A DNA stretch of 64,000 bases from CAYOFF01 sp964403415. GTDB taxonomy: Bacteria > Patescibacteriota > Gracilibacteria > Absconditabacterales > Absconditicoccaceae. Position numbers and translations under genes: made by a program. The notes beneath the pieces were generated by a model, which had not been told where the DNA came from, ran no database searches, and saw only the letters and a list, made by a program, of their open reading frames with translations. The stretch lies in contig CAYOFF010000001.1 in the NCBI GenBank assembly GCA_964403415.1, forward strand, positions 868,001 to 932,000. Direction: 5' to 3'. Shown one piece after another: positions 1-9,579 of this stretch (the stretch's first letter is position 1; each line of letters starts with the position of its first letter).

Positions 1-1855
1 GTTGAATGACTATATATGGTTTTCAGTCTATCATCTTTATTCATGTTTTTTGTGACCAGTATGACATAGATCATTCTGAGCTTATAGAAAATAGATATCC
101 TTGATAGGGAGGAAGCTCTTGATCTACTTCCGTAAATTCCATCTTTGGTCATGTATAGAAGTAACTATTTTGTAGCGGCACCCGCTGCTTAAGTAACTCC
201 GCATTTGGTGTAGGATCTACTCACAGATCTAACAATACCGCCTTGTACTCCCACACAAATCTTTCGAGGTAATGTGGTGAGTACAGGTGTACATCATATG
301 TTGCTCATCACATATGAGCTCATCCCCATCATGACTGACTGATGGGTCCCGTATAGTTTTTGTTCTTTTTCGATCGACTATAAAACAACGTCTTTAGGGA
401 TGACTTTGTATCCTCACTCAATGCAGCACTGTAACGATTCTCTATGAGTGCGATTATTTCTTCTAGTTGTCTTTCATTGGCATTCAAGACCGTCTCCAAA
501 CTATTATATATTCATGTTCATCAGAAAAATCCCTCCTCAAATACTTCTTTTTGTTTTTGTGCTAGTCCCATCTGATGGTATCGATCGTTCGCAGCCTTTA
601 CTCATCACAATGCTGCTATGAGCAGCATACTATACATCGCCGTTAGTTTCTGCTTTTTTGTTATTCTTTTGGAAGCAGCCTCGAGATGAGATACCGCTAC
701 ACCTCACTCGGTCCGTGTCTCTCTTATTTTGCATCACGCTTTTTTTGCTAACATCTTAAACTGCTCTTGCGTATATCTTCTCGAACTAATTGCTCGAATA
801 TGTTCTCATTTTTTCTTCGTCATAGATTTTCATCATCCCACTTCTACTGTGATATCTTCCAGGATTTCAGCGCCTATCTTGATACGATCCGGACGACCGT
901 CTGTTCACTCCTCATATACGACTGCAAATTTTAGTTTACTCGTTGGAATTCCAAGTGCCTCTAGTCACTTGAAAATAAACTGTTTTCACTCGGACGTATT
1001 GTACTGTCTACAAAGTTCTTTTTGTTTTTCTTGTGCATCTTCTCCTGTAGGAGCTATAAAGTGAGAGAGGACAATTGGACTTCATTTCATCGGTCGATAG
1101 TTGTCTGATGTCAGACGCTGGAGCAGCGTAACCGCGTCACCATCATCAAAGTTACCAATACTTCAGCCCAACATATAATACGCTTTATCGTGGATCTCAT
1201 TGAAAAAATTTGTGGTAAACCAGTTGTCGTTTACACCTGTTCATTTGATAGGATCTTTTTTGTTGTATTCGTCAGAAAATTTTTCTGTCACCGATCATGA
1301 GACGTCCAATCCATAGTGTGTGTATCATTTTTGCATCAACTCTTGGTAGAGATTCTCTGCAATTCCCTCACCATCTGCATCTGCTCATTGTTCTTTTGTT
1401 TTTTTTCGTTGACGCAAAAACTGCGCATAGATATAGTTTTTGAACTTATTTGCACGTCATAGTCCTGGTCATAGCTCTATGTGATTACGATACTCTTTAA
1501 GCTTTTCAGCAATCTCTGGATGTTTTTCAAAGATTTTTCCTTCAAGTGCTGTTACTCACTGGTAGTATGTTTCTCATTGTGAAACTTGCTCAAAGTATCG
1601 TCAGCCATTTTCTTTCTTGGTTGTATCTCACTCCTTCGATCGACTATACAAAAACACACCATCAGATTCTTTTGCTCCTGATTTTTCGCGATTTTCATCA
1701 CTCGTGAAGAGACGCTCACGATAGGCGTAGACCATTTCTTCAGATAGTCAAAATGCCTCCGGCGTGTATGCGCTCTCACGCTGCTCTGGTGTTTTCCTTC
1801 TGGGCGCTTTAGGTCTCCCTGTCTGCCCTAAGCGTCTTACACCGATCTGCCTCAT
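1..1855 (-). CDS. histidine-specific methyltransferase-like protein (partial at left edge)
   Basis: Read with UGA=Gly this is one open frame of at least 618 codons, with more than 25 in-frame TGA and no TAA/TAG; its 3' end lies outside the window. Residues about 125-410 look like the Methyltransf_33/EgtD family of SAM-dependent N-methyltransferases: HIELGPGLGR (SAM-binding glycine loop), YMLGGSIGNFDDGDA (compare GSTIGNF of EgtD), and GEHIRAISSRRYTQEQF near the domain end. An N-terminal extension of about 120 residues and a C-terminal part of more than 200 residues are not explained by that family; the C-terminal part starts with a hydrophobic stretch (MYSMLLIAALGGV). The start ATG overlaps the end of the upstream TrmB-like gene by 19 nt, so the two are probably co-transcribed. 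Substrate unknown; ergothioneine synthesis cannot be claimed without EgtB. Confidence 0.72.
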
Positions 1856-2634
1856 CCTTTCTTCGGTTTGCTAGGAGGTGTACCCTGTTCTCGGAGTACC
1901 ATAAAAATATTCGCCAATGTATCGTATAGCTTCTGACTATGAATTACCAATGCACTCATCTCATCACTACTAAACAACGCTATCCCCACTTTACCTGGCC
2001 CATAGAGATTAATCTCTGCACTCATCGTAAATGGAGTATGTGCGACCACTCTTGTTTCTTTGTAAAAATGTTTATCCTTTTGCTGATAGTCTGTGCTACG
2101 CTGATCTTGTGCTACAATAACTTTAGCAAAAATTTTCTTCACTACTCTACGTGGGACAAACTCTGCTTCAAGATAGTTTTGGAGTTCTTGATCAAGAACA
2201 CTCATACCAAGAAATGACATGAGCGGCTCCTGACTTGCGAGGAGATCTTCATACATTTCTTTGACGCCTTGGAGTCATTCGAAATATGCTACTTTGGGTT
2301 TGTTGTTGTACACATTGGTGAATGCAAGCAGCTCTGGTAATTTTTCCGCAAAAAGCTCGTACTTCTCTTTTGTTTTTTCGAGCAACTTTGTTGGATCAAT
2401 CACCTGGAAGTACGTTACTCATTTTTTCTCAAGTGAAGATGCGATCTGCTTACGTTCGAGATCCTTGAGTACGCTATAGACCGTTACGCGCTTAATTCAG
2501 GTTCTCCTTGCGATCGTACTTGCAGGAGCACTTCCAAGCTCCAGGGCCGTCAAATAGACAAGCGATTCTTTCTCGCTTAGGCCTTGCTGCTCCAATAACT
2601 CTACGTACTCTTGCTGCATTTGCTGGCATCTCAT
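1837..2634 (-). CDS. TrmB-family transcriptional regulator
   Basis: A 265-residue protein, three UGA-Gly included before the last few codons. Residues about 15-80 form a winged helix-turn-helix (EKESLVYLTALELGSAPAST, then IKRVTVYSVLKDLERK), followed by a coiled linker and a C-terminal TrmB-like effector domain whose end (INLYGPGKVGIALFSSDEM, SALVIHSQKLYDTLANIF) matches the usual TrmB pattern of a beta-strand pair plus helix. TrmB proteins are mostly sugar-sensing regulators; the ligand is not predictable here. The start at ATG 2634 gives the longest frame; ATG 2619 is equally possible, and neither has a clear Shine-Dalgarno site. The downstream methyltransferase-like gene begins inside its end (ATGA), so the regulator may control its own operon. 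Confidence 0.8.
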
Positions 2635-2729
2635 ACTAAAACCATACAATAGGTCGTACCTCTGACGCTCTTCTTCAAAAATATTCAGAGATGCCCCATA
2701 CTATTGTAGTGATTTTGGCTTCATCAACC

Positions 2730-2757
2730 AAAAAAAGGGCGATATGCCCTTTTGAGT
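2730..2757 (-). terminator. Rho-independent terminator after the IleRS-domain gene
   Basis: On the minus strand AAAGGGC pairs with GCCCTTT around a five-base loop and runs into seven T. It lies 64 nt past the stop of the stand-alone IleRS domain (2821) and upstream of the TrmB-like gene, separating the two units. Confidence 0.75.
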
Positions 2758-2820
2758 TATATTGACATCGCCCGTCTTTTCATTCTTTTATGTACTGTGG
2801 AGCCCCCTCGTATTATCCTT

Positions 2821-3435
2821 CTACCTCTTCAGCCTTATTATGCATATCTCTCCCTCATTTTCGAATGTTTCTTCGATATCTCCTGCTCATGTGCCCTCCT
2901 GAATATCGCTGAGGAGTGCCTCACTTTTGAGCATATCGACATGTGTTGTTAAGACCGCCTTGAGGTAGTCACTTGCTGTTGTATAGATACATAACACCCT
3001 ATCGTCAACGTTGTAATTGGCGTTTTTCCTCATTTGATTGAGGAACCTTGAAATTTCACGTGCCACTCCCTCATCTCTGAGTGCATCGGTCATTGTGAGG
3101 TCGAGCTCAACCATGACTCACTGCTCTACGGTTTGTGTCTGCTCGTTGATACCTTCGTATCTGACCTCATAGTCTTCAGGAGAAAGCTCCCGCTGTTGGT
3201 CTCCATCTCGCACACGCAAACGGCCGCCGCCGACTTCTTCTGCCTGACCTGCTTTGGAGGCGGCGATAATCTTGCCGGTATCCTTTCCAAAATGCTGTGA
3301 AAGCATACTTCCTACCGGCACATACAGCTTGGTGATGTGTACCTCTTGAGAGAGCACGTCCACGTCTTTAACGTTCACCTCTTCCTTGATAATATCACCG
3401 TATTTTTCGATAATATACTGCGTTTTGACGGTCAT
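2821..3435 (-). CDS. stand-alone C-terminal domain of isoleucyl-tRNA synthetase
   Basis: 204 residues that match only the extreme C-terminal region of IleRS (DUF5915 type): KEEVNVKDVDVL near the start corresponds to the ELNVKEV motif, and DALRDEGVAREISRFLNQMR with KNANYNVDDRV is the hallmark of that domain. No Rossmann core (HIGH, KMSKS), editing domain or anticodon-binding part is present upstream; the preceding gene is unrelated and in another frame. The rest of ileS must lie elsewhere if this is a split enzyme. I start it at ATG 3435; an in-frame ATG at 3474 lies inside a terminator hairpin and is less likely. Two UGA-Gly codons join it to its conserved end and tail. It could also be a free-standing RNA-binding remnant. 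Confidence 0.75.
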
Positions 3436-3452
3436 TTGACTACGTGAGACAC

Positions 3453-3483
3453 TAAAAAAAATCCCTAAAACCATAGGGAATCT
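3453..3483 (-). terminator. terminator or attenuator hairpin ahead of the IleRS domain
   Basis: Minus-strand stem TCCCTA/TAGGGA with a six-base loop followed by eight T. It sits between the hypothetical gene at 3512 and the IleRS-domain start at 3435, and overlaps the end of a 12-residue leader ORF. It may simply end the upstream transcript or act as an attenuator. Confidence 0.7.
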
Positions 3484-3503
3484 GCTCAGAAATGCAATAT
3501 CAT
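3465..3503 (-). CDS. putative 12-residue leader peptide (MILHFGADSLWF)
   Basis: A very short frame preceded by the best Shine-Dalgarno site of the region (GGAGAGG, 2 nt before the ATG) and starting right after the stop of the upstream gene (3512). Codon 2 is ATA (Ile) and one UGA is read as Gly. Its last codons form the ascending arm of the terminator hairpin at 3453-3483, the geometry of an attenuation leader. Downstream is an IleRS domain. Only one Ile codon argues against classical Ile-codon attenuation, so the role is an inference. Confidence 0.35.
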
Positions 3504-3511
3504 CACCTCTC

Positions 3512-3967
3512 CTAACTATGTTTTTGGGTAGATATCGGTGTCGATGGTACTTTTGCGGTACCTCTTTTTCTGTAGATAAACTCTTTCATTTGCAATGTAC
3601 ACATCACAGCAAAGGTACTTCTCAGCTTTACGCGTTCCTTGGACAAAAGTACTACGTTGTATCCATGTTTGTGGAGATAGGTCGTCGCAAACTCTTTAGC
3701 CTCTACCCCTTCTGCTAGCTCTGATTCTCTCTTTCTAAGGCAGTGTAGTACGCTTTTTTGATATGTTGTTGCAAGATGTTTCAAAAATACCAAAAACTCA
3801 TCCTTGTGATCGACCAAATTACCCAGCTTATAATAGTTGAGCCCAAATAAGACCTGTTCCATCTCTACGACCAAAAATTGTGGAAGATCAACCTCCGCAA
3901 TCTGTACAAGTAGTGCTCTTCTCATCGTATGTGCAAGCTGCTGTTCGGAAGACAATGGAATATTCAT
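3512..3967 (-). CDS. hypothetical protein, 151 aa
   Basis: Not recognised. The protein is soluble-looking, without membrane segment or signal peptide: an N-terminal helical half (residues about 5-80, QQLAHTMRRALLVQIAEV) and a C-terminal half rich in basic and beta-type residues ending in a Lys/Thr/Ser tail. It has no in-frame TGA. It lies 78 nt downstream of ftsE, where ftsX would be expected, but it has none of the four membrane helices of FtsX. Start ATG 3967; the frame stays open about 20 codons further upstream without an ATG. A strong ribosome-binding site for the next short ORF overlaps its stop. Confidence 0.55.
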   Translation of the reverse strand: MNIPLSSEQQLAHTMRRALLVQIAEVDLPQFLVVEMEQVLFGLNYYKLGNLVDHKDEFLVFLKHLATTYQKSVLHCLRKRESELAEGVEAKEFATTYLHKHGYNVVLLSKERVKLRSTFAVMCTLQMKEFIYRKRGTAKVPSTPISTQKHS

Positions 3968-4045
3968 ATATCTGGTCGTACATACTGCTAAAACCCATCA
4001 TGTATATCTATTCTACCCTTGCCGTGCTCGTAAGTCAAATTTTTA

Positions 4046-4711
4046 CTATCCTTCCAAAAGAACTACTTGTACCTGTCTCTTGGCACGGCAATACTCCACA
4101 AATTGCGGATCATGTGTGATACACAATATCGTGTTTCCACGGGCGTGTAACTCCCCTAGGAGATCCGCAATATCTGTTGTAGATTTCCGATCTAGATTGC
4201 CTGTAGGCTCATCCGCTATGAGGAAATCTGGCGTATGGACCAGAGCCCTTGCAATAGCTACTTTTTGCTTTTCTCATCAGCTGAGGAGTTGTGGCAAGAC
4301 ATTTTCCTTGTCGAGCAGCCCTACTTGTTTGAGCACTTCTGTGGTACGCTCCTCTACTTCATCTGCGAATATCCCCTGGATATGTAGTGCATATGCTACG
4401 TTTTCGCGTACGGTTTTTCGATCCACGAGTTTATAGTCTTGATAGACGACACCTATACTTCTTCTGTATGCTTGTACCTCATGATCTGTTAGTCTTGCAA
4501 GGTCATCTTTTTTGTGAAATATTGTCCCTGTTTGGGGCTTGAGTTGTCTCATTAGGAGCTTGACCAGCGTTGTTTTTCCTACACCCGATCTTCCCATAAC
4601 AAAACAAAAATCCTGTTTATTGAGAGTTAACGAAAAATTCTGGAACAGATAACGGCTTGCTCCAGGATACGCTCGCGTCAACTTTTCTATTTCAATCAGG
4701 TGGTCTCACAT
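4046..4711 (-). CDS. ftsE: cell-division ABC transporter ATP-binding protein FtsE
   Basis: 221 residues, the usual FtsE length. Walker A is GRSGVGKTT (about residue 38), the Q-loop is VVYQDYKLV, the signature is LSGEKQK with its Gly encoded by UGA, and Walker B is FLIADEPTGNLD followed by the H-loop ITHD. The N-terminus IEIEKLTRAYPG is typical of FtsE. I start at ATG 4711 (codon 2 is UGA-Gly), because the next candidate, TTG 4681, would cut off the first beta-strand. FtsE works with the membrane protein FtsX to activate wall hydrolases at the septum; no ftsX is adjacent, so the assignment rests on sequence type, and another ABC ATPase of the LolD/FtsE group cannot be fully excluded. Confidence 0.82.
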
Positions 4712-4822
4712 ACCGGCATACACGTTGATAAAGAGAGATATTCGTCTCTACAGTAAGTGTAGTGATGGTGCCAGCGTGAAGCAACTTATATGGAAAATGT
4801 AGCAGCGATAGATTGACAATGT

Positions 4823-6637
4823 CTATTTTTTCTCTGCAGTCCTTCTACTGATGGCAAGGATCTGCTGTTTTTGGTCACTAGAAAGCGTCTTGTCACCGAG
4901 AGCCACCTTGGAGCGTTTGTGGATATATGCCGTAACAAAATGTATGAGATGATGCGTTTTACTTGTTTGTGCAAGTGTCGTCATTTGCTGTTCTCGCCAC
5001 AGCTGAGCTTCCATGAGCTGCTGCTGCATTTCCGCTGTCTGCTCGACTCCTTGCGCGTCTCTACTTGCTGAGGGGACACCAGGAGTAATATGTAAAATAG
5101 CAAAAAGATCTTTGACCGTCCCGAGCAACTGTGCTATCTGCTCCTGACTTGGTTGATCGAGATCAAGACTACGCCAAAAGTCATTATGGAGAAGCGCCTG
5201 CAAAAGTGTCTCTTCATCAATCTGGTATGAGGCGCTTCATGGTGTCGATCTGCTGCCGGATGATCATCCTCATCATGTGGAGGATCATGATCATGAAGCA
5301 GAAGATCACATTCATAATGAGATGCCATTTCTCTGCTGAATATGATAGCGCTTGAATTGTGGCAGGAGCGCATCTGCCGTTACACCAAACGGTTTCGCCA
5401 TCATCTCCAGATAGAACAAAAGCATGCTGTAGTCGTTGATATACACGAGAATATCAAACAACAACGTCATCAGTTTTTTTCTCTCACCTGGAAGATGTGG
5501 CGGATATTGAGACGCGTACGATTCCATACAATACTGGAACGCGTCTTGGAATGATGGCGCAAGATCTTCTATCGTCATCTGTTTGCCTTGCGCCGTCAAA
5601 AATTCGTCAATATCCTTATATCCTGCCGGCAACGGAAAGACCAACGGAAACAAATCTGCCTGGAAGCATAGCTTCAGCGCTCTTGCCGTTGCCTCTCTTC
5701 ACGCAGCATCACTATCAAACAAAAACACCAACTTCTGCGTATGCCTTTGCAAAACTTTGATATGCTGCTGCGTCAATGCTGTACCGCATGTCGCTATCGC
5801 GACAGGTAGTCCATACTGATGCATCGCAATTACATCCATATATCACTCAACAATAAACAGGTGTCACACCTGATTGAGATGTTGCTTGGCGAGATCGAGT
5901 CCAAAGAGTATTTTTGATTTGTCATAGAGTGGTGTTTCTGTGGTGTTGAGATACTTTGGCATTTGCTCTGGATGAAGTGCCCTTGCACCAAAGCCTACTA
6001 TCGTCCCAAACTGATCTTTGATGGGGAAGGTTACCCTATCCCTAAAAAATGCATATCTGTCGCCTCCGTTGTTTCACTCTTTGGCTACACCTGCCTGTAC
6101 CATAGCCTGTGGATCACAGCCCTTGGAGCGGAGATATTCGATCAATTGATAGTGACTCTCTGGTGCGTACCCTATCCCAAAACGACGAACGATCTCATCT
6201 GTCAATTTTCTTTTGTCGTAGATATACTCACGCGCTACATGCGCATCCTCAAACGAACGCACAAAAAACTCCTGCGAGAGCGTATTGATTGTTTTGATAT
6301 CGTTCTTTTTTTCTTGTCTCTCTTGTGATGAGCCGTCGGAAGGATTACGCTGATAACTCGCCACATCGATATTGTAGTCACGCGCCATCATCGTTAGTGC
6401 ATCTCGATAGTCGATCCTCTCAATCTCCATAAGAAACGTAATTGCGTTACCACCCTTTCCGCATCCGAAACACTTAAAGATTTGTTTATCCTCGGCAACC
6501 GTAAAAGATGGGGTATGCTCCTTGTGAAATGGGCATAGTCCCGTCCAGTTTTTGCCGACTTTTTTGAGTTTTACCCACTTACTTACAATGTCTACAATGT
6601 CGGCTGCATGTAACACGTCTTCACGTAACTCCGGCAT
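4823..6637 (-). CDS. dnaG: DNA primase
   Basis: 604 residues, the normal bacterial primase length. An N-terminal CHC2 zinc finger (CPFHKEHTPSF, then FKCFGCGKGGNAITF) is followed by the catalytic core and Toprim domain with LFIVEGYMDVIAMHQYG and VFLFDSDAAGREA; the Gly of VEGYMDV and of AAGREA are UGA codons, which proves the recoding. Around residues 440-470 lies a striking Gly/Ser linker whose glycines are mostly UGA (positions 5231-5311), leading into a short helical C-terminal domain that would bind the DnaB helicase. It synthesises RNA primers for replication. A good ribosome-binding site (AGGA) precedes ATG 6637. Confidence 0.95.
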
Positions 6638-6669
6638 ATTCCTCGTATGATCTGATAAATATCTATGCT

Positions 6670-6697
6670 AGCATATCCATTCTGTCTGTTGCTGCAA
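6670..6697 (-). promoter_or_regulatory. possible sigma70-type promoter for dnaG
   Basis: On the minus strand TTGCAG and TATGCT are separated by 16 nt, 33 nt ahead of the dnaG start. Match is moderate; the divergent hydrolase gene starts at 6746. Confidence 0.35.
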
Positions 6698-6745
6698 GCA
6701 CAAACATCCTATTGACTATTTTTTGCAGTCGACTACATTCCCGCT

Positions 6746-7795
6746 ATGATACGGCGTTTCTTCAAGTTTATAGCAAAGATTCTCTTTTGGATTGTCTTGT
6801 GTATTGGCATATACGCAGGCATCAATTTCTTTTTCCCAAAAATGACCCGAGAGAAGCTATCTATCGGTCATAACGCTGGCAATAGTTTTTTTGAGTATAC
6901 ATTTGATAGTCGAGAAGAACATATCTCGTATATGGAGTCTCTCAAGACCGACTATGGCACCTTGAGATACCTCGATCGCGGCAAGAGAGATGCACCCGTT
7001 GTTCTCCTGCTCCATGGACCGCTCGGATCGTCACGGGAGCGAAGACATATTACCGCTAGACTTCTCGATAGAGGATATAGAGTTATTGTCCCTGACCTCC
7101 TTGGCTATGGCATTAGTGAAAGTACAAATCCTTCGCTGGCACATGTGATTGATCGCCAGTGACCTGTTGTGATGAGGCTTATGTATGCACTTGGTATCAA
7201 TAAGCGATCCGAAGTCGTTCATGACTGGTCGTCGCTCATTCTCTGGAATCAGATCAAGGACATTACCATCAATGGCACGCCTACTAGTCCCCAAATAACT
7301 CATGCCATTATCGTCAATGCGCCTGGGTATACCAACGGCTATACGCCACCACGATTTGTAAACACTCACCCCTTGCTTACGAGTGCATGAGCATACCTCG
7401 CAAGCCTTCCCCTCTGATCCAAATACTTTCTCAAGTTACTCTTTTACCATGATATCCCGCAAATTCATGCGATGGGTGACGCTATGATCCAATGATATGC
7501 CAAACCATATCAGCTCCATAGTTGGCGTAATTATATGTATATCATGACACATCTCGACGACTACAACAACCTCCTCGATGTCTATCAGAGCATGTACAAA
7601 AATTTCAAAACTCCTCTCCGCATTATCCGATCCACAACCAATATGAGTTTCGATAGTCGCCAACAACTCCCCTTTTTCAAAACTGACTTCAGTCTCACCG
7701 ACAACGATATCATTACTCTCCCCTGAGGCCATTACCTTCAAGAAGAGTCGCCCGGCAAACTCGCCCAAACGATAGACGATATCATCAAGCAGTAA
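6746..7795 (+). CDS. membrane-anchored alpha/beta hydrolase, epoxide hydrolase/dehalogenase type
   Basis: 349 residues. An N-terminal membrane helix (residues about 8-30) anchors the enzyme. The hydrolase core shows VVLLLHGPLGSSRERR (oxyanion loop), VIVPDLLGYGISE, a nucleophile elbow VVHDWSSL that resembles the GHDWG elbow of epoxide hydrolases and haloalkane dehalogenases (Asp as nucleophile rather than Ser), and a C-terminal GGHYLQEESP with the catalytic His. The first Gly of GGHYLQEE is UGA-coded. The substrate cannot be told. It is transcribed divergently from dnaG and is followed by convergent miaA. Confidence 0.8.
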
Positions 7796-7818
7796 TCAGA
7801 CCTCCTACTTCACTCACC

Positions 7819-8772
7819 CTACTCTACCTCAAACACACGGTACGTCACGTTTGCTTTGGGAGACATTTTTGCGTCCATGATGTATCTTCTAAACCGTGTT
7901 CTTTGTTTTTTTGCGAGGTGATGGGTATTTCTTTTGAGCAGTTCTACTGCTCTCTCTAGATCGTATACTCACTGAAGATATCAGACTATTTCTTTGTATC
8001 AGATTCCTTGCATTGCGACTGCTTCTGGTCCATAGCCATTATCTAGAAGTCGCTGCACTTCTGTGATGAGTCACTCCTCAAGCATCTCTCCTATTCTTTT
8101 GTTTATTTTTTTGTTAGTTTCATCTTTGTCTCTTCGGAGTCAGAGCATCAAGAGCGGCCACTCGACAGCGTTCTCTGCAGCGAGAGCTGTCTTGGTTGTT
8201 CATGAGACATGAATAATTTCAAGTGCTCTCACAAGATAAGGCAAGCTGTTTGCGTGATGCTTTTGTGCTTCTTCGGGATCGAGACGTTGGAGTTCGGCAT
8301 GAAGCCGTCAAGGCTGCTGACGTTCTTTTTCGTAGAGTTCACTTCTCAATTCCGGTTGTGGTGCTATCTCTGGCATTGCGTAATTTCTATAGAGCATATC
8401 AATGTACAATCCCGTACCTCATACGATAACGGGTATTTTTTTTCTCTGCTGAATGTCTCCGATCGCCTGAATAGCATATTTTTTTCGCTGCCCTGCAGTA
8501 AACGTCTGATCTGGCAAAACGATATCTATGCAATGATGCGGTACATTTTGCTGATCTTCTCTAGAAAGTTTATCAGTTCAAATATCCATATATTTGTAGA
8601 CCTGTCTACTATCTGCTGAGATCACTTCTATCGGAAATGTCTGCGCAAGTTCGAGCGAGAGACGCGTCTTTCATGTTGTTGTTGCACCCCAAATAACCAC
8701 AACACCGTTTGGATGTTCGCTTCTAAAGTTGGTTATCAGTTCTATAATCTGATCTTTTGAAAATTTCTCCAT
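7819..8772 (-). CDS. miaA: tRNA dimethylallyltransferase MiaA
   Basis: 317 residues. The P-loop is WGATTTGKT (Gly by UGA), followed by ISADSRQVYKYMDIGTDK and VPHHCIDIV, both family hallmarks, then FTAGQ and PVIVGGTGLYI. The C-terminus has MQGIGYKEIVGYL and the basic tail HHLAKKQRTRFRR. It transfers the dimethylallyl group to N6 of A37 in tRNAs reading UNN codons. Start ATG 8772 is preceded by GGGAGA. It lies 61 nt downstream of the superoxide dismutase gene on the same strand. Confidence 0.95.
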
Positions 8773-8833
8773 ATCTCCCAAAACAAACAAAATCTCTGCG
8801 TTCGTATTTTTATCCTCTCCTATTATCTGGCTA

Positions 8834-9433
8834 TTATCCTGCAAGACACGCCTCTACTTTGTTTCGATTAACGACTGTCCATCGATTTTTGATGTAATCT
8901 GCTCTGAGGTTTTGGTAGTGGAGATAGTACGCATGCTCCCAGACATCAAGCCCAAGAAGCGGCGTATCTCACTGCGTGAGTGGACTATCTTGATTTGGAA
9001 GTCCATAGACAGCAAGCGATCCATCAGCTTTCTTAACAAGCCGCGCCCATCAACTTCCAAATTGTGTCGTTGCTGCTTTTGTGAAGAGGTCTTGGAACTG
9101 TTCTACTGAGCCGAATGCCGTCGTTAGCATCTGAACAAGTGTTGCAGATGGCGTAGAACCTCCTGGTGTCACCCACTCCCAGAAAAGACTATGATTGTAG
9201 AAGCCACCGCCATGATTGCGGACAACACCTTTGAGCTGTTCTGGTAGTGTTGAGATATTTTTGAGGAGATCTTGTATGGTTCGTTGTTCATATTCTGTTC
9301 ACTGGAGTGCAGTATTTAGATTGGTAAGGTATGCATTGTGATGTTTGGTGTGATGTATTTCCATAGTCCTTGCATCAATCGCTGGCTCGAGTGCATCATA
9401 TGCGTAGGGAAGCTGAGGAAGTGTGAATGCCAT
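8834..9433 (-). CDS. superoxide dismutase (Fe/Mn family)
   Basis: 199 residues, full length. It begins FTLPQLPYAYDALEPAID and carries the four metal ligands of the family: His in MEIHHTKHHNAY, His in NHSLFWEWV, and Asp and His in LGLDVWEHAYYLHYQN. GGGFYNHSLFW and FGSGWARLV (UGA-Gly) are standard. The metal, Fe or Mn, cannot be told safely from sequence by eye. ATG 9433 is chosen because homologues start at this point, although the frame is open to 9505. It removes superoxide in the cytoplasm and shows that the cell meets oxygen despite its oxygen-sensitive ribonucleotide reductase. Confidence 0.94.
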
Positions 9434-9579
9434 AAGATATGCAGTACAAAATATAAAAATATAGACTCTGCGATACACACGCTGCGGTTCAGATGGATCT
9501 AACACTATCCAAAAATCTTTGTATTACAAATATATTCCACTCGCCTTGTCAAAACACATAAGATAACTACCATGGATGC

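Noticed and set aside
9434..9505. Longer superoxide dismutase start with a signal-like stretch
   Set aside because: The extra residues are not conserved in the family and the canonical FTLPQLPY start follows ATG 9433 directly.
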